This document shows positions 33,489 to 42,029 of a stretch of 64,000 bases of DNA, one piece after another. The notes under the pieces were generated by a model. It ran no database searches. It worked only from the letters and a program-made list of their open reading frames with translations, and was not told where the DNA came from. The stretch is from Fidelibacterota bacterium (GTDB taxonomy: Bacteria > Fidelibacterota > Marinisomatia > SCGC-AAA003-L08 > D37C17), in contig PBEF01000002.1 in assembly GCA_002717625.1 (NCBI GenBank), positions 65,338 through 129,337 on the forward strand, read 5' to 3'. How positions within the stretch are numbered: position 1 is the first letter of the stretch; each line of letters opens with the position of its first letter. The position numbers and the translations under genes were made by a program.

Positions 33489-34620
33489 AAGAGTTATTTT
33501 TCTGTTATGTTTTCTAATTCATTTTTTATATGCTGCAGATAATACATTTAGAATTATTGCTTCTGCAAATATCAATAATGAAATAGACCCATGTGGTTGA
33601 AAGAAAAAACCAACGGGCGGTCTTGCTCGAAGAGCTACAGTAATAGATGAGTTTGCACGTAATATTAAGAATCATTATATTGTTGATGCAGGGAACCTTT
33701 TGTTTAAAAAAACATCTTTAGAGCCAGGTGTTGGAGGTGAAATTGCACGTATTAATGCTGATATTATATTACAATCATTTGACAAAATAGGTTGTCATGC
33801 ATTTTCTCCTGGAGAAAAAGATTTTGCAGCAGGTAAAGATTTTATTGTTGAATCTTCAAAAAATGTTAATTTTCCATTTATATCAGCTAACATTTATGAT
33901 TTAGATCAAGGATTATTATTTAATCCATATATTATTTATGAACTTAAAGGAATTAATGTAGCTTTTATAGGTTTAACATCCAATTTTATATCTGAAGAGA
34001 TTATTGTTAAAGACCCTATTGAATCACTGAAACCTATATTAACTGAGTTAGAATCTAAAGCAGATATTAAAATACTTTTATTTAGTTCAAGTAATGATGA
34101 TATGAGGAGATTGCAAGCTGAAAGCTTGAATTTATCAATGATTATTAGGAGTAAAAACAAAAAGAAATCTGCTGATGGAGGTAAGGGAATTCCCACTTAT
34201 TCACTTGGAGATAGAGGAAGAACTTTATATGCATTTGATTTAGAGATTAATGATAGTTCTGTAGAATTAACTGATTTAGCATCATTTGAAAAAGTTATAA
34301 AACAATCAAATATTAATCTTAATAAAATGAAAAAAGGAGATTCTACTGTTGATTTAAAAACATTATTTAGAGATGATCCTATTGTTTTAGAAAAAATATT
34401 TAAATATGAAAGTAATATTGAAGAAGCAAATCAGAAAATAGAAAATGCTATTAATAAAATTACAATTAATAAGGTAGATTTAGGAAAGAAAATAGATAGT
34501 CAAATTGATATTCTAAAAATAATTGATGATGGAAAGGTTAAAATAAAAGAATTAACTAATTTAAATCCAAATTATCGTGTTCCACATGATCATGATGGTG
34601 ATGGAATTCCAGATCATTAG
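33481..34620 (+). CDS. Predicted selenoprotein: secreted metallophosphatase-fold protein with Sec at an in-frame TGA
   Basis: A 379-residue product if TGA 33598-33600 is read as selenocysteine (residue 40). The ATG follows AGGAG at 33471-33475. A signal peptide (MIKRVIFLLCFLIHFLYAAD) precedes FRIIASANINNEIDPCG, the TGA, then KKKPTGGLARRATVIDEFAR. UshA-like homologues I recall carry a CGC-type motif followed by GGLARR at this point, so Sec replaces the second Cys. The frame stays open for 340 codons with family-like sequence (YIVDAGNLLF, CHAFSPGEKDF). The metal-binding DxH and GNH motifs of true phosphatases are absent. A coiled-coil region (about 300-360) and a DHDGDGIPDH tail end the protein. 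A stem-loop follows the TGA (see separate entry). The alternative is a nonsense mutation. Confidence 0.8.
33598..33629 (+). promoter_or_regulatory. Candidate bacterial SECIS element after the in-frame TGA
   Basis: After TGA 33598-33600, CGGGC (33614-33618) pairs with GCTCG (33625-33629), five pairs including one G-U, around the loop GGTCTT (33619-33624). The GGTCT of the loop lies 19-23 bases after the TGA, the offset I recall for GGUCU in the E. coli fdhF SECIS. SelB recognises this type of apical loop. There is no clear extended lower stem. The element lies inside the coding sequence, as bacterial SECIS elements do. Confidence 0.7.
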
Positions 34621-34686
34621 AATAAAAAAAAGTTGTAATACATACATATTTAATATAAAATTTAGACCTTGTATTATGTAGGTTTT

Positions 34687-34759
34687 GCGAAAGTAGCTCA
34701 GCTGGTAGAGCATCACGTTGCCAACGTGAGGGTCGTGGGTTCGAATCCCATCTTTCGCT
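34687..34759 (+). tRNA. tRNA-Gly (anticodon GCC)
   Basis: A 73-base cloverleaf. Acceptor GCGAAAG pairs with CTTTCGC. The anticodon stem TCACG/CGTGA holds the loop TTGCCAA. The T arm is GTGGG-TTCGAAT-CCCAT and the discriminator is T, usual for glycine. It is the first of three tRNAs in a cluster; TATTAT at 34672-34677 may be its -10. Confidence 0.95.
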
Positions 34760-34763
34760 CTAC

Positions 34764-34794
34764 AGGCCTCTGTAAAGAGGCCTCGTTTTTTTTT
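34764..34794 (+). terminator. Rho-independent terminator between tRNA-Gly and tRNA-Cys
   Basis: AGGCCTC (34764-34770) pairs with GAGGCCT (34777-34783) around TGTAAA, followed by nine T residues (34786-34794). It ends directly against the first base of tRNA-Cys at 34795, so it should reduce read-through into the next two tRNAs. Confidence 0.85.
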
Positions 34795-34866
34795 GGCGTC
34801 GTACCCAAGTGGTAAGGGAGCAGTCTGCAAAACTGTCATGCACCAGTTCGAATCTGGTCGACGCCT
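34795..34866 (+). tRNA. tRNA-Cys (anticodon GCA)
   Basis: A 72-base cloverleaf. Acceptor GGCGTCG pairs with CGACGCC. The anticodon stem GCAGT/ACTGT holds the loop CTGCAAA. The discriminator is T, the cysteine identity base. It begins immediately after the T-tract of the terminator. Confidence 0.94.
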
Positions 34867-34878
34867 CTCGATTAAGTT

Positions 34879-34964
34879 GCCGAGGTGGTGAAATTGGTAG
34901 ACACAAGGGACTTAAAATCCCTCGGACATATTTGTCCGTGCCGGTTCGACTCCGGCCCTCGGTA
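34879..34964 (+). tRNA. tRNA-Leu (anticodon TAA)
   Basis: An 86-base class II tRNA. Acceptor GCCGAGG pairs with CCTCGGT (terminal G-U). The anticodon stem AGGGA/TCCCT holds CTTAAAA. The long variable arm (CGGACATATTTGTCCG) and discriminator A fit leucine. It lies 12 bases after tRNA-Cys. Confidence 0.94.
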
Positions 34965-35001
34965 CAACTTATATCATTTCCTTTAAATAAGAATTTTAAT
35001 A

Positions 35002-35643
35002 ATGCCTTATTTTGAATATTTAGATCAATTTTTAATCATCGCAATGGCTCATTTTTTTGCAGTTGTAAGCCCTGGACCAGATTTCTTTTTAATTCTAAGA
35101 CAATCTTTTGTATATGGAAAACAAAAAACCATACTGACTTCTCTAGGTGTAGCAACAGGAATTTTGGTTCATAGTCTTTACTGCGTTTTAGGTTTATCTT
35201 ATGTACTGACTGATACCTTTTTACATGATGTTTTAAGAATTTTATGTTCTTTATATTTATTTTATTTAGGTTTTAATTCTATTTTTTTCATGAATATTAT
35301 TGATACTGATAATAGTATTGATGTTAAAGAAAAACTAAATTCATCTATTAGTTCTTTTGCTGCATATAGGCAAGGTTTTATTACTAATTTACTTAATGTT
35401 AAAGCCAGTTTATTTTTTATTTCTCTTTATTCTTTTATAGATTTATCAACCCCTAAATATGTATTGTTTTTTTATGCCCTTTGGATGACTCTAGTAACGG
35501 GAGGGTGGTTTATATTCTTAACTATTTTATTATCTGCAAATAAAGTTAATAAAATAGCATATCATTATCATTACTATATAAGTAAACTTATGGGATTTAT
35601 TCTTATTTATATAGCAATAAAAATATGCTTAAATTATTCATAA
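35002..35643 (+). CDS. LysE/RhtB-family amino-acid exporter
   Basis: A 213-residue inner-membrane protein with about six hydrophobic helices. The N-terminal motif FFAVVSPGPDFFLILRQS (about 18-35) is the LysE/RhtB signature, and GxxTGxxxH follows (GVATGILVHS, about 52). Members export amino acids such as lysine, threonine or homoserine lactone. The substrate cannot be told from sequence. It begins 37 bases after tRNA-Leu, with no terminator visible between. Confidence 0.87.
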   Translation: MPYFEYLDQFLIIAMAHFFAVVSPGPDFFLILRQSFVYGKQKTILTSLGVATGILVHSLYCVLGLSYVLTDTFLHDVLRILCSLYLFYLGFNSIFFMNIIDTDNSIDVKEKLNSSISSFAAYRQGFITNLLNVKASLFFISLYSFIDLSTPKYVLFFYALWMTLVTGGWFIFLTILLSANKVNKIAYHYHYYISKLMGFILIYIAIKICLNYS

Positions 35644-35677
35644 AGATTTATATTAATAAGAAGAAAGTAATTATAAA

Positions 35678-36295
35678 TTGAGTAAAGATAAATATAACGA
35701 ACCAAAAATTACTATAAATAAGGTTTATACTCGTACTGGAGATTTAGGAATGACATCTCTTGTTGGAGGTCAATCTGTTTCAAAAAGTGTTTTAAGAATA
35801 TGTGCTTATGGAAAAATAGATGAATTGAATTCTTATATAGGTGCTTGTAAAGAATATTTGATTGTAGATTCTAATAAGATAGATTCTGATTTAAAGAGAT
35901 TAATTAATGTATTATATCGAATACAAAATGAATTGTTTAATGTTGGTAATATGTTGGCAACTTTAGAAGAAGATATTAAGGAAGGTATGCCTAAAGTAGA
36001 AGTGTCTCATATTGAGGCTTTAGAAAAAGAAATAGACTATTTTAATAATGGTTTACCAGCATTGAAATCTTTTGTGCTTCCTGGAGGTTCAAAAATTAAT
36101 GTTTGGTTTCATATTGCAAGGACTGTTTGCAGAAATTGTGAAAGAAAAATAGTAGACTTATCATACAAAGAGAAAATTGATGTTAATATTATTAAATATT
36201 TAAATAGACTTTCTGATGCCTTGTTTGTATTTAGTAGATGGTCGAATAATAAGTTATCAGTTAAAGAGACATTATGGAACCCTAATCAAATATAA
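35678..36295 (+). CDS. pduO: Cob(I)alamin adenosyltransferase, PduO type
   Basis: A 205-residue PduO-type ATP:corrinoid adenosyltransferase. The N-terminal phosphate-binding motif is VYTRTGDLGMTSLVGG (about 15-30). Later, the FVLPGGSKINVWFHIARTVCRNCER stretch (about 126-150, given here as FVLPGGSKIN then WFHIARTVCRNCER) carries the arginine motifs that bind ATP. The enzyme makes adenosylcobalamin, the cofactor of methylmalonyl-CoA mutase, which links it to MeaB and the epimerase earlier in the window. The start is TTG, chosen because the family motif begins only 15 residues later. Confidence 0.9.
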   Translation: MSKDKYNEPKITINKVYTRTGDLGMTSLVGGQSVSKSVLRICAYGKIDELNSYIGACKEYLIVDSNKIDSDLKRLINVLYRIQNELFNVGNMLATLEEDIKEGMPKVEVSHIEALEKEIDYFNNGLPALKSFVLPGGSKINVWFHIARTVCRNCERKIVDLSYKEKIDVNIIKYLNRLSDALFVFSRWSNNKLSVKETLWNPNQI

Positions 36296-36303
36296 AATGT
36301 ATT

Positions 36304-37209
36304 ATGGAAAATAATTTACAATGGTTATATAAATTTTTCACATATTCATCTATTCAGGTGAAATTTATATCTAGTTTTTTAGCTCTTATAATTTTTGTTA
36401 TTATTAGAAGAATAATAGTTAGTATTATTTTTAAAAATATTAATGATTCTTTATTGCGATATAGATGGCAAAAAACAACTACTTATATAGTATTTATTCT
36501 TGCAACAATTACAATTGGAAGAGTTTGGTTTAAAGGTATTGAATCCATTGCAACTTATTTAGGTCTTTTATCTGCAGGTATTGCAATAGCATTAAGAGAT
36601 CCTATTACTAATATAACTGCTTGGATGTTTATTTTATGGAGGTCTCCATTTACAGTTGGAGATAGAATCGAAATTGGTGAAAATGCTGGTGATGTAATTG
36701 ATATTAATTTTTTTAAGTTCAGTATAATGGAAATAGGTAAATGGATAGATGGAGAATCTAATACAGGAAGAGTAATCCATATCCCAAATGGGAAAGTTTT
36801 TACTGATAATTTAGCTAATTATGGTAAAGGTTTTAAGTATATATGGAATGAATTACCTGTGCTTGTTACATTTGAAAGTGATTGGAAGAAAGCTAAAAAA
36901 ATTTTAAAAGATTTAAGTATGAAACATACTACACATGTAAGCAAAGCTGCAGCAAAAAAATTCCAAGAAGTATCAAAACTATTTATGATGCATCAGCCTA
37001 ATTTTGATCCTGAAGTATACACCTCTGTTGAAGATTCTGGTATAAAATTAACGATTAGGTATTTATGTAATCCTCGTAAAAGAAGAGCTTCTTCTCAGGC
37101 AATATGGGAAGGAATATTGGATGCCTTTGAAAAAGAGAAAAAAATAGAGTTTGCATATCCTACAATTAGATATTATGAAGAGCCTAATCAGCCTCCAAAA
37201 GTCTCTTGA
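36304..37209 (+). CDS. MscS-family mechanosensitive ion channel
   Basis: A 301-residue small-conductance channel. Two or three membrane helices occupy 1-110; the pore-lining helix has a glycine/alanine-rich face (ATYLGLLSAGIAIALRDPI, about 84-102). The soluble beta domain follows with PFTVGDRIEI and VIHIPNGKVF, both typical. It probably releases solutes on hypo-osmotic shock. An Arg/Lys-rich segment near 258 (NPRKRRASSQ) sits in the cytoplasmic C-terminal domain. It overlaps the FAH gene by four bases (TTGA). Confidence 0.88.
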   Translation: MENNLQWLYKFFTYSSIQVKFISSFLALIIFVIIRRIIVSIIFKNINDSLLRYRWQKTTTYIVFILATITIGRVWFKGIESIATYLGLLSAGIAIALRDPITNITAWMFILWRSPFTVGDRIEIGENAGDVIDINFFKFSIMEIGKWIDGESNTGRVIHIPNGKVFTDNLANYGKGFKYIWNELPVLVTFESDWKKAKKILKDLSMKHTTHVSKAAAKKFQEVSKLFMMHQPNFDPEVYTSVEDSGIKLTIRYLCNPRKRRASSQAIWEGILDAFEKEKKIEFAYPTIRYYEEPNQPPKVS

Positions 37210-38090
37210 AATTAGTTTATTTTATACATAATAGAACAGGTAATAAAGGATGGGGCATATTTAAAAATGACTATGTTACAGATTTAGGTATATTACATTT
37301 TGAGCATTTGATTCAAAACAATCAAGAACTATTAGAAAAAGAAACTATTAGTATTAGTGAAATTACTCTTATTTCTCCAATCCCAAAGCCAACATCATTA
37401 AGAGACGCATATGCTTTTAGACAGCATGTAGAGGCAGGAAGGAAAAGTAGAGGTCTTGATATGATTCCTGAATATGATAAGTTTCCTGTTTTCTATTATG
37501 GTAATCATAATGCTATTAGTGGACCAGGAGAAATTGAAGTTGAAAAAGATCAATCTGTAAAATTAGATTATGAACTTGAAATAGCTGCTGTTATAGGTAA
37601 AGAAGGTAAAAATATATCGGTAGATGAGGCAGATGATTATATTATGGGTTATACTATTATGAATGATTTGAGTGCACGTGCATTGCAAAAAGAGGAAATG
37701 AAGTTAAGCTTGGGTCCTGCAAAAGGCAAAGATTTTTTAACTACGTTAGGTCCATATATTATTACAAAAGATGAATTGGAAGATAAATTGATTAAAGGTA
37801 GTGATGGAGATAGATATGATTTAAATATGAAGGCATATCTAAATGGCGATTTAATATCTCAAGATAATTTTAAAAATATTACATGGACATTTGCTCAAAT
37901 AATATCTCGTATATCTAATGGTACTATAATTTATCCTGGTGATGTTATTGGTTCTGGCACTTGTGCAACAGGTTGTTTGTTGGAACTTAATCAAACAAAT
38001 AATACAAATATTTGGCTTCAAGATGGTGATGAAATTAAATTGGAAATTGATAAATTAGGCTCTCTTGTTAATACTGTAAAATTGATTTAA
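37206..38090 (+). CDS. Fumarylacetoacetate hydrolase (FAH) family protein
   Basis: A 294-residue member of the FAH superfamily. PISPIPKPTSLRDAYAF-type N-terminus, then FPVFYYGNHNAISGPGE (about 97-113) and the metal-binding acidic triad region LDYELEIAAVIG (about 120-131). DLSARALQKEE and PGDVIGSGTCATGCLLE (about 241-257) are also typical. The family hydrolyses or decarboxylates acylpyruvates and related keto acids in aromatic or amino-acid breakdown. Its place just upstream of a dehydrogenase E1 and a glutaryl-CoA dehydrogenase-like gene suggests a catabolic cluster. The start is TTG. Exact substrate unknown. Confidence 0.82.
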   Translation: MKLVYFIHNRTGNKGWGIFKNDYVTDLGILHFEHLIQNNQELLEKETISISEITLISPIPKPTSLRDAYAFRQHVEAGRKSRGLDMIPEYDKFPVFYYGNHNAISGPGEIEVEKDQSVKLDYELEIAAVIGKEGKNISVDEADDYIMGYTIMNDLSARALQKEEMKLSLGPAKGKDFLTTLGPYIITKDELEDKLIKGSDGDRYDLNMKAYLNGDLISQDNFKNITWTFAQIISRISNGTIIYPGDVIGSGTCATGCLLELNQTNNTNIWLQDGDEIKLEIDKLGSLVNTVKLI

Positions 38091-38092
38091 TT

Positions 38093-40063
38093 ATGCTGTC
38101 AAATTCTAAGCTTAAAGAACTTTTTTACTACCTAAAACTTCCTAGATATATTGAAGAAAGAATGTTGATTCTGCTTAGACAAGGAAAAATTTCTAAGTGG
38201 TTTTCTGGCATTGGTCAAGAAGCAATATCTGTTGGTACTACCTTTGCTCTTAGCCATAAAGATTATATTTTGCCAATGCATCGTAACCTTGGTGTTTTTA
38301 CAACTAGAAATGTTGATTTTTATATTTTGTTTTGTCAGCTGTTTGGCAAGCAAGATGGCTTTACCCAAGGAAGAGATAGAACTTTTCATTTTGGAACATT
38401 AGAATATAATATAATAGGAATGATTTCTCATTTAGCAGCAATGCTCCCTGTCGCTAATGGTTTAGCTTTATCGATGTCTCTAAGAAAACAAAAACGTATT
38501 GTAGTATCTTTTACAGGAGATGGTTCAACGAGTGAAGGTGATTTTCATGAGGCCCTAAATATTGCATCTGTATGGAATTTACCTATTATATTTTTAGTTG
38601 AAAATAATGGTTATGGTTTATCTACCCCTGTTAATGAACAATATAAGTGTGAAAAAATATCTGATAAAGCTATTGGCTATGGTATTCAAGGCATACAAAT
38701 AGATGGAAATAATATTGTTGAAGTCTATGATACTATTAGAAAAGCAAAAAAAGATATTTTAAGAGGGAGAGGTCCTGTTCTTATTGAAGCTTTAACTTTT
38801 AGAGTTAGAGGGCACGAAGAGGCTTCTGGAATTAAATATGTCCCTAAAAAAATGATTGATAAATGGAAAAAGAAAGATCCAATTTTACAATTTGAAAATT
38901 ATTTATTATCTAAAAAAGTTATTGATAAAAAATACATAGAAAAAATTGAAAATGAGTTTAACAAAAAAATATTACCTGTTATTACTAAATCTCTTGGTTC
39001 AAAGGACCCTGCAAGTACAGAAGAAAGGGAATTGGATTTAGTCTATAAAAAATCATCTTATAAAAAAAGTATTAAGTCATTTAGTGAAACTTTAAATATG
39101 AGATTTGTTGATGCTATTAAAGATTGCTTATATCGTAAAATGGATTGTGATTCTAATGTTTTAATTATGGGGCAAGATATTGCTGAATATGGAGGTGTTT
39201 TTAAAGTTACAGAAGGTTTCTTGGATAAATTTGGAAAAGATAGAGTGCGTAATACTCCTATTATAGAATCTGGTATTATAGGAACGGCTATGGGCCTTGC
39301 AATAGAAGGATATAAACCTATTGTAGAAATGCAATTTGCAGATTTTGTAAGTGTCGGCTTTAATCAGATTGTAAACAACCTTGCTAAAACTTATTATCGA
39401 TGGAGACAACCAGTTAATGTTACATTGCGTTTACCAACTGGTGGTGGTATAGGGGCTGGTCCATTCCATTCTCAAAGCAATGAATCATGGTTTTTTCATG
39501 TTCCAGGTTTAAAATTAGTTTACCCCTCAAATCCAGTAGATGCAAAAGGTTTGTTGCTTAGCTCAATTGATGATGAGAATCCCGTTTTATTTTTTGAACA
39601 TAAAGCCCTTTATCGTAGTTTATCTGACAAGGTTCCTGTAGGTGATTTTCATACTGATTTAGGCAAAGCAAAGATTATACAACATGGGGATAACTTAACT
39701 ATTGTTAGTTATGGTATGGGTATTATATGGATTAAAGATTTTATTAATAAAAATCCTGATTATAAAGAATTATTAGAAGTTATAGACTTAAGGACTCTTC
39801 TTCCATGGGATAAGAATACCATTTTACAATCAATAAAAAAGACAAATAAATTACTTATTATTAATGAAGATAATATAACTGGTTCTATTAGTGGAGAGAT
39901 TAGTGCTTATATTGCAGAAAATGCGTTTGAATATTTAGATGCTCCGATATTAAGATTAGGATCTCTAGATACTCCAATCCCATTTTTTCCATCTTTAGAA
40001 AAAGAAATTTATTTCCCTATTAATAAGATAGAGGAAAGCATTAAAAAACTTATAGAATATTAA
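38093..40063 (+). CDS. 2-oxoacid dehydrogenase E1 with fused alpha and beta subunits (first copy)
   Basis: A 656-residue thiamine-diphosphate enzyme in which E1 alpha (1-320) and E1 beta (340-656) form one chain. The alpha part has the TPP motif FTGDGSTSEGDFHEALN (about 140-156). The beta part has VLIMGQDIAEYGGVFKVTEG and LRLPTGGGIGAGPFHSQS. Such E1s decarboxylate pyruvate, branched-chain 2-oxoacids or related acids and acylate a lipoyl E2. No E2 lies next to it; the E2 is at 55310 beside a paralogous fused E1. Downstream is a glutaryl-CoA dehydrogenase-like gene, so a lysine or branched-chain catabolic role is possible. Confidence 0.87.
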   Translation: MLSNSKLKELFYYLKLPRYIEERMLILLRQGKISKWFSGIGQEAISVGTTFALSHKDYILPMHRNLGVFTTRNVDFYILFCQLFGKQDGFTQGRDRTFHFGTLEYNIIGMISHLAAMLPVANGLALSMSLRKQKRIVVSFTGDGSTSEGDFHEALNIASVWNLPIIFLVENNGYGLSTPVNEQYKCEKISDKAIGYGIQGIQIDGNNIVEVYDTIRKAKKDILRGRGPVLIEALTFRVRGHEEASGIKYVPKKMIDKWKKKDPILQFENYLLSKKVIDKKYIEKIENEFNKKILPVITKSLGSKDPASTEERELDLVYKKSSYKKSIKSFSETLNMRFVDAIKDCLYRKMDCDSNVLIMGQDIAEYGGVFKVTEGFLDKFGKDRVRNTPIIESGIIGTAMGLAIEGYKPIVEMQFADFVSVGFNQIVNNLAKTYYRWRQPVNVTLRLPTGGGIGAGPFHSQSNESWFFHVPGLKLVYPSNPVDAKGLLLSSIDDENPVLFFEHKALYRSLSDKVPVGDFHTDLGKAKIIQHGDNLTIVSYGMGIIWIKDFINKNPDYKELLEVIDLRTLLPWDKNTILQSIKKTNKLLIINEDNITGSISGEISAYIAENAFEYLDAPILRLGSLDTPIPFFPSLEKEIYFPINKIEESIKKLIEY

Positions 40064-40111
40064 ATAAAGAATTTGCTTAACTTATAAAATAAAATTTATA
40101 GGAAAAATTAG

Positions 40112-41281
40112 ATGAAACTGAATGCATTAGATTATATGGGTATCACAAGCCACTTTTCTGAAGAAGAATTAATGGTTCAAAATACAGCTAGAGATTTTTC
40201 AGAAAAAGAAATTATGCCAATTATAGAGGAGCATTATGAAAAAGGAACGTTTCCTGAACATTTAATTCCTAAATTTGGAGAATTAGGTTTTTTTGGTGTT
40301 AATATTCCTGAAAAATATGGATGTGGTGGAATGTCAAATATTGCATATGGCTTAATATGTCAAGAGCTTGAAAGAGTGGACTCAGGTATAAGATCTTTTG
40401 CATCAGTCCAGGGTTCTCTTGTAATGTATCCTATTTATGCATATGGTAATGAAGATCAAAAAATGAAATGGTTACCAAAACTTGCAAAAGGAGAAAAGAT
40501 TGGTTGTTTTGGTTTAACTGAGCCTAATTTTGGTTCTAATCCATCTGGAATGTTAACAAATGCAAAAAAAGTTGATGGAGGCTATATTTTAAATGGTTCT
40601 AAAATGTGGATTACCAATGGGAGTATAGCTGATATAGCTATTGTTTGGGCTAAGGATGATAATGAAGATGTCTTAGGTTTTATTGTTGAAAAAGATTTTG
40701 AAGGTTTTTCTGCACCTGAGATGCATGGCAAATGGTCTTTAAGGGCATCTGTTACATCTGAATTAGTTCTAGAAAATGTTTTTGTTCCAGATTCTAATGT
40801 ATTACCTAATATTAAAGGTCTTAAAGGTCCTCTTGGATGCTTAACTCAAGCTCGTTATGGAATAGGTTGGGGTGCTCTAGGTGCTGCGATGAATTTATAT
40901 GATATAGCTCTTAATTATTCAAAAGATAGAATCCAATTTGATAAGCCTATAGCTTCTTTCCAAATGATACAGGATAAATTAGTATGGATGTTGACTGAAA
41001 TAACGAAAGGTCAGCTTTTAGCATTACAGGTTGGTAAAAATAAAGATGATGGTACTTTAAAACATACTCAAGTATCTATGATTAAACGTAATAATGTAAA
41101 TGTTGCAAGAGAATGTGCTAAGCTTGCAAGAGGTATATTGGGCGCAAATGGAATAACGTCTGATTACTCTATAATGCGTCATATGATGAATATTGAAAGT
41201 GTGTATACTTATGAGGGCACAGATGAAATGCATACTCTTATATTAGGACATGATATAACAGGTATCCCTGCATTTAAGTAA
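40112..41281 (+). CDS. gcdH: Acyl-CoA dehydrogenase, glutaryl-CoA dehydrogenase type
   Basis: A 389-residue flavoprotein of the acyl-CoA dehydrogenase family. GCFGLTEPNFGSNPSGM (about 130-146) and the FAD/acyl segment MWITNGSIADIAIVWAK match the family. The C-terminal TYEGTDEMHTLILGHDITGI (Glu368 as base) resembles the YEGT-ILGR-ITG ending of glutaryl-CoA dehydrogenases. That enzyme oxidises and decarboxylates glutaryl-CoA to crotonyl-CoA in lysine and tryptophan breakdown. FAH and E1 genes lie upstream. A small hairpin AAGTAA-N4-TTACTT (41276-41291) spans both convergent stop codons. The decarboxylating function is inferred from similarity. Confidence 0.82.
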   Translation: MKLNALDYMGITSHFSEEELMVQNTARDFSEKEIMPIIEEHYEKGTFPEHLIPKFGELGFFGVNIPEKYGCGGMSNIAYGLICQELERVDSGIRSFASVQGSLVMYPIYAYGNEDQKMKWLPKLAKGEKIGCFGLTEPNFGSNPSGMLTNAKKVDGGYILNGSKMWITNGSIADIAIVWAKDDNEDVLGFIVEKDFEGFSAPEMHGKWSLRASVTSELVLENVFVPDSNVLPNIKGLKGPLGCLTQARYGIGWGALGAAMNLYDIALNYSKDRIQFDKPIASFQMIQDKLVWMLTEITKGQLLALQVGKNKDDGTLKHTQVSMIKRNNVNVARECAKLARGILGANGITSDYSIMRHMMNIESVYTYEGTDEMHTLILGHDITGIPAFK

Positions 41282-41291
41282 AAAATTACTT
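41276..41291. terminator. Weak hairpin between convergent genes
   Basis: AAGTAA (41276-41281) and TTACTT (41286-41291) form a 6-bp stem with a four-base loop over the stop codons of both convergent genes. There is no T-tract on the plus side. It may act as a weak shared terminator or be chance. Confidence 0.25.
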
Positions 41292-41966
41292 TGCTTCTAT
41301 ATAATTTCTAATTTTATATATTGATAATAATGACATTATATATGATGGGATATATAATATCCCGAATATAATCAAAGTGTATTCTGGTTTGAAATATACA
41401 GTCAATATAAATAGCATTAGTAGATATGAGTGGTACTTCATCCATAAAGTTAACGGTTTTATAAAATTAATGTTATTATTCTCTATATTAGCATTTAAGA
41501 TAATTTTTATTAATTCAGAAGCTAGTAATCTGAAAAATAATAAATCTAAACCTAATACTATATTTCTGTAGTTTTCGTAATGAAGCCCATTGATTAATCC
41601 TATTGGTAGAGGCCATAGTATATCAATTTTCCCAAATCTAAAGATCAAATCAAGTATAATATGAGTTATTATACCCCATGAAAAACCATTTCCTATATAT
41701 AATATGAGTTTGTTTTTTTTTATTTCATATGCTATTAAAAAAATAAGATATATTCCTGCTAAGCTTATGAAACTATGTGTGAGTGTTTTATGAAAAAGAA
41801 AAATACTTTGATTAAGTGGAGTTAAAAAACTTGATATGGCAACTAAAATAATATCTATATCAGGGAAAAAAGAGCCTATAATAAAGGATGTAACAAACAT
41901 CTCATTCTTCGGTAAGAATTTCTTTAGTTTTAATATTATATATATACGAAGTCCTAATTGAGTCAT
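41286..41966 (-). CDS. YdjM-like membrane-bound metal-dependent hydrolase family protein
   Basis: A 226-residue integral membrane protein with about five hydrophobic helices. The early SFFPDIDIIL motif (about 32-41), HKTLTHS (59-65) and WGIITHIILDLIFRFGKIDI (about 97) match the YdjM/DUF457 family (PF04307). The conserved Asp and His residues are proposed to bind a metal. E. coli YdjM is SOS-induced; no SOS box is evident here. It is a single minus-strand gene, convergent with gcdH and divergent from the unknown gene at 42030. Function remains unclear. Confidence 0.7.
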   Translation of the reverse strand: MTQLGLRIYIILKLKKFLPKNEMFVTSFIIGSFFPDIDIILVAISSFLTPLNQSIFLFHKTLTHSFISLAGIYLIFLIAYEIKKNKLILYIGNGFSWGIITHIILDLIFRFGKIDILWPLPIGLINGLHYENYRNIVLGLDLLFFRLLASELIKIILNANIENNNINFIKPLTLWMKYHSYLLMLFILTVYFKPEYTLIIFGILYIPSYIMSLLSIYKIRNYIEAK

Positions 41967-42029
41967 TGATAAATTTAAAATATAAAATATTATAAGATTT
42001 GTAAATTATAAATTAATATAATTAAAAAA

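Noticed and set aside
33598-33600. TGA read as a simple nonsense mutation making a pseudogene
   Set aside because: The downstream frame shows no other damage over 340 codons, the stop sits exactly at a motif Cys, and a SECIS-like loop is at the expected offset. Not fully excluded.
34561-35015. Open frames on both strands across 34561-34839 and 34809-35015
   Set aside because: They cover the tRNA-Gly, tRNA-Cys and tRNA-Leu genes and the terminator, and have no protein-like sequence.
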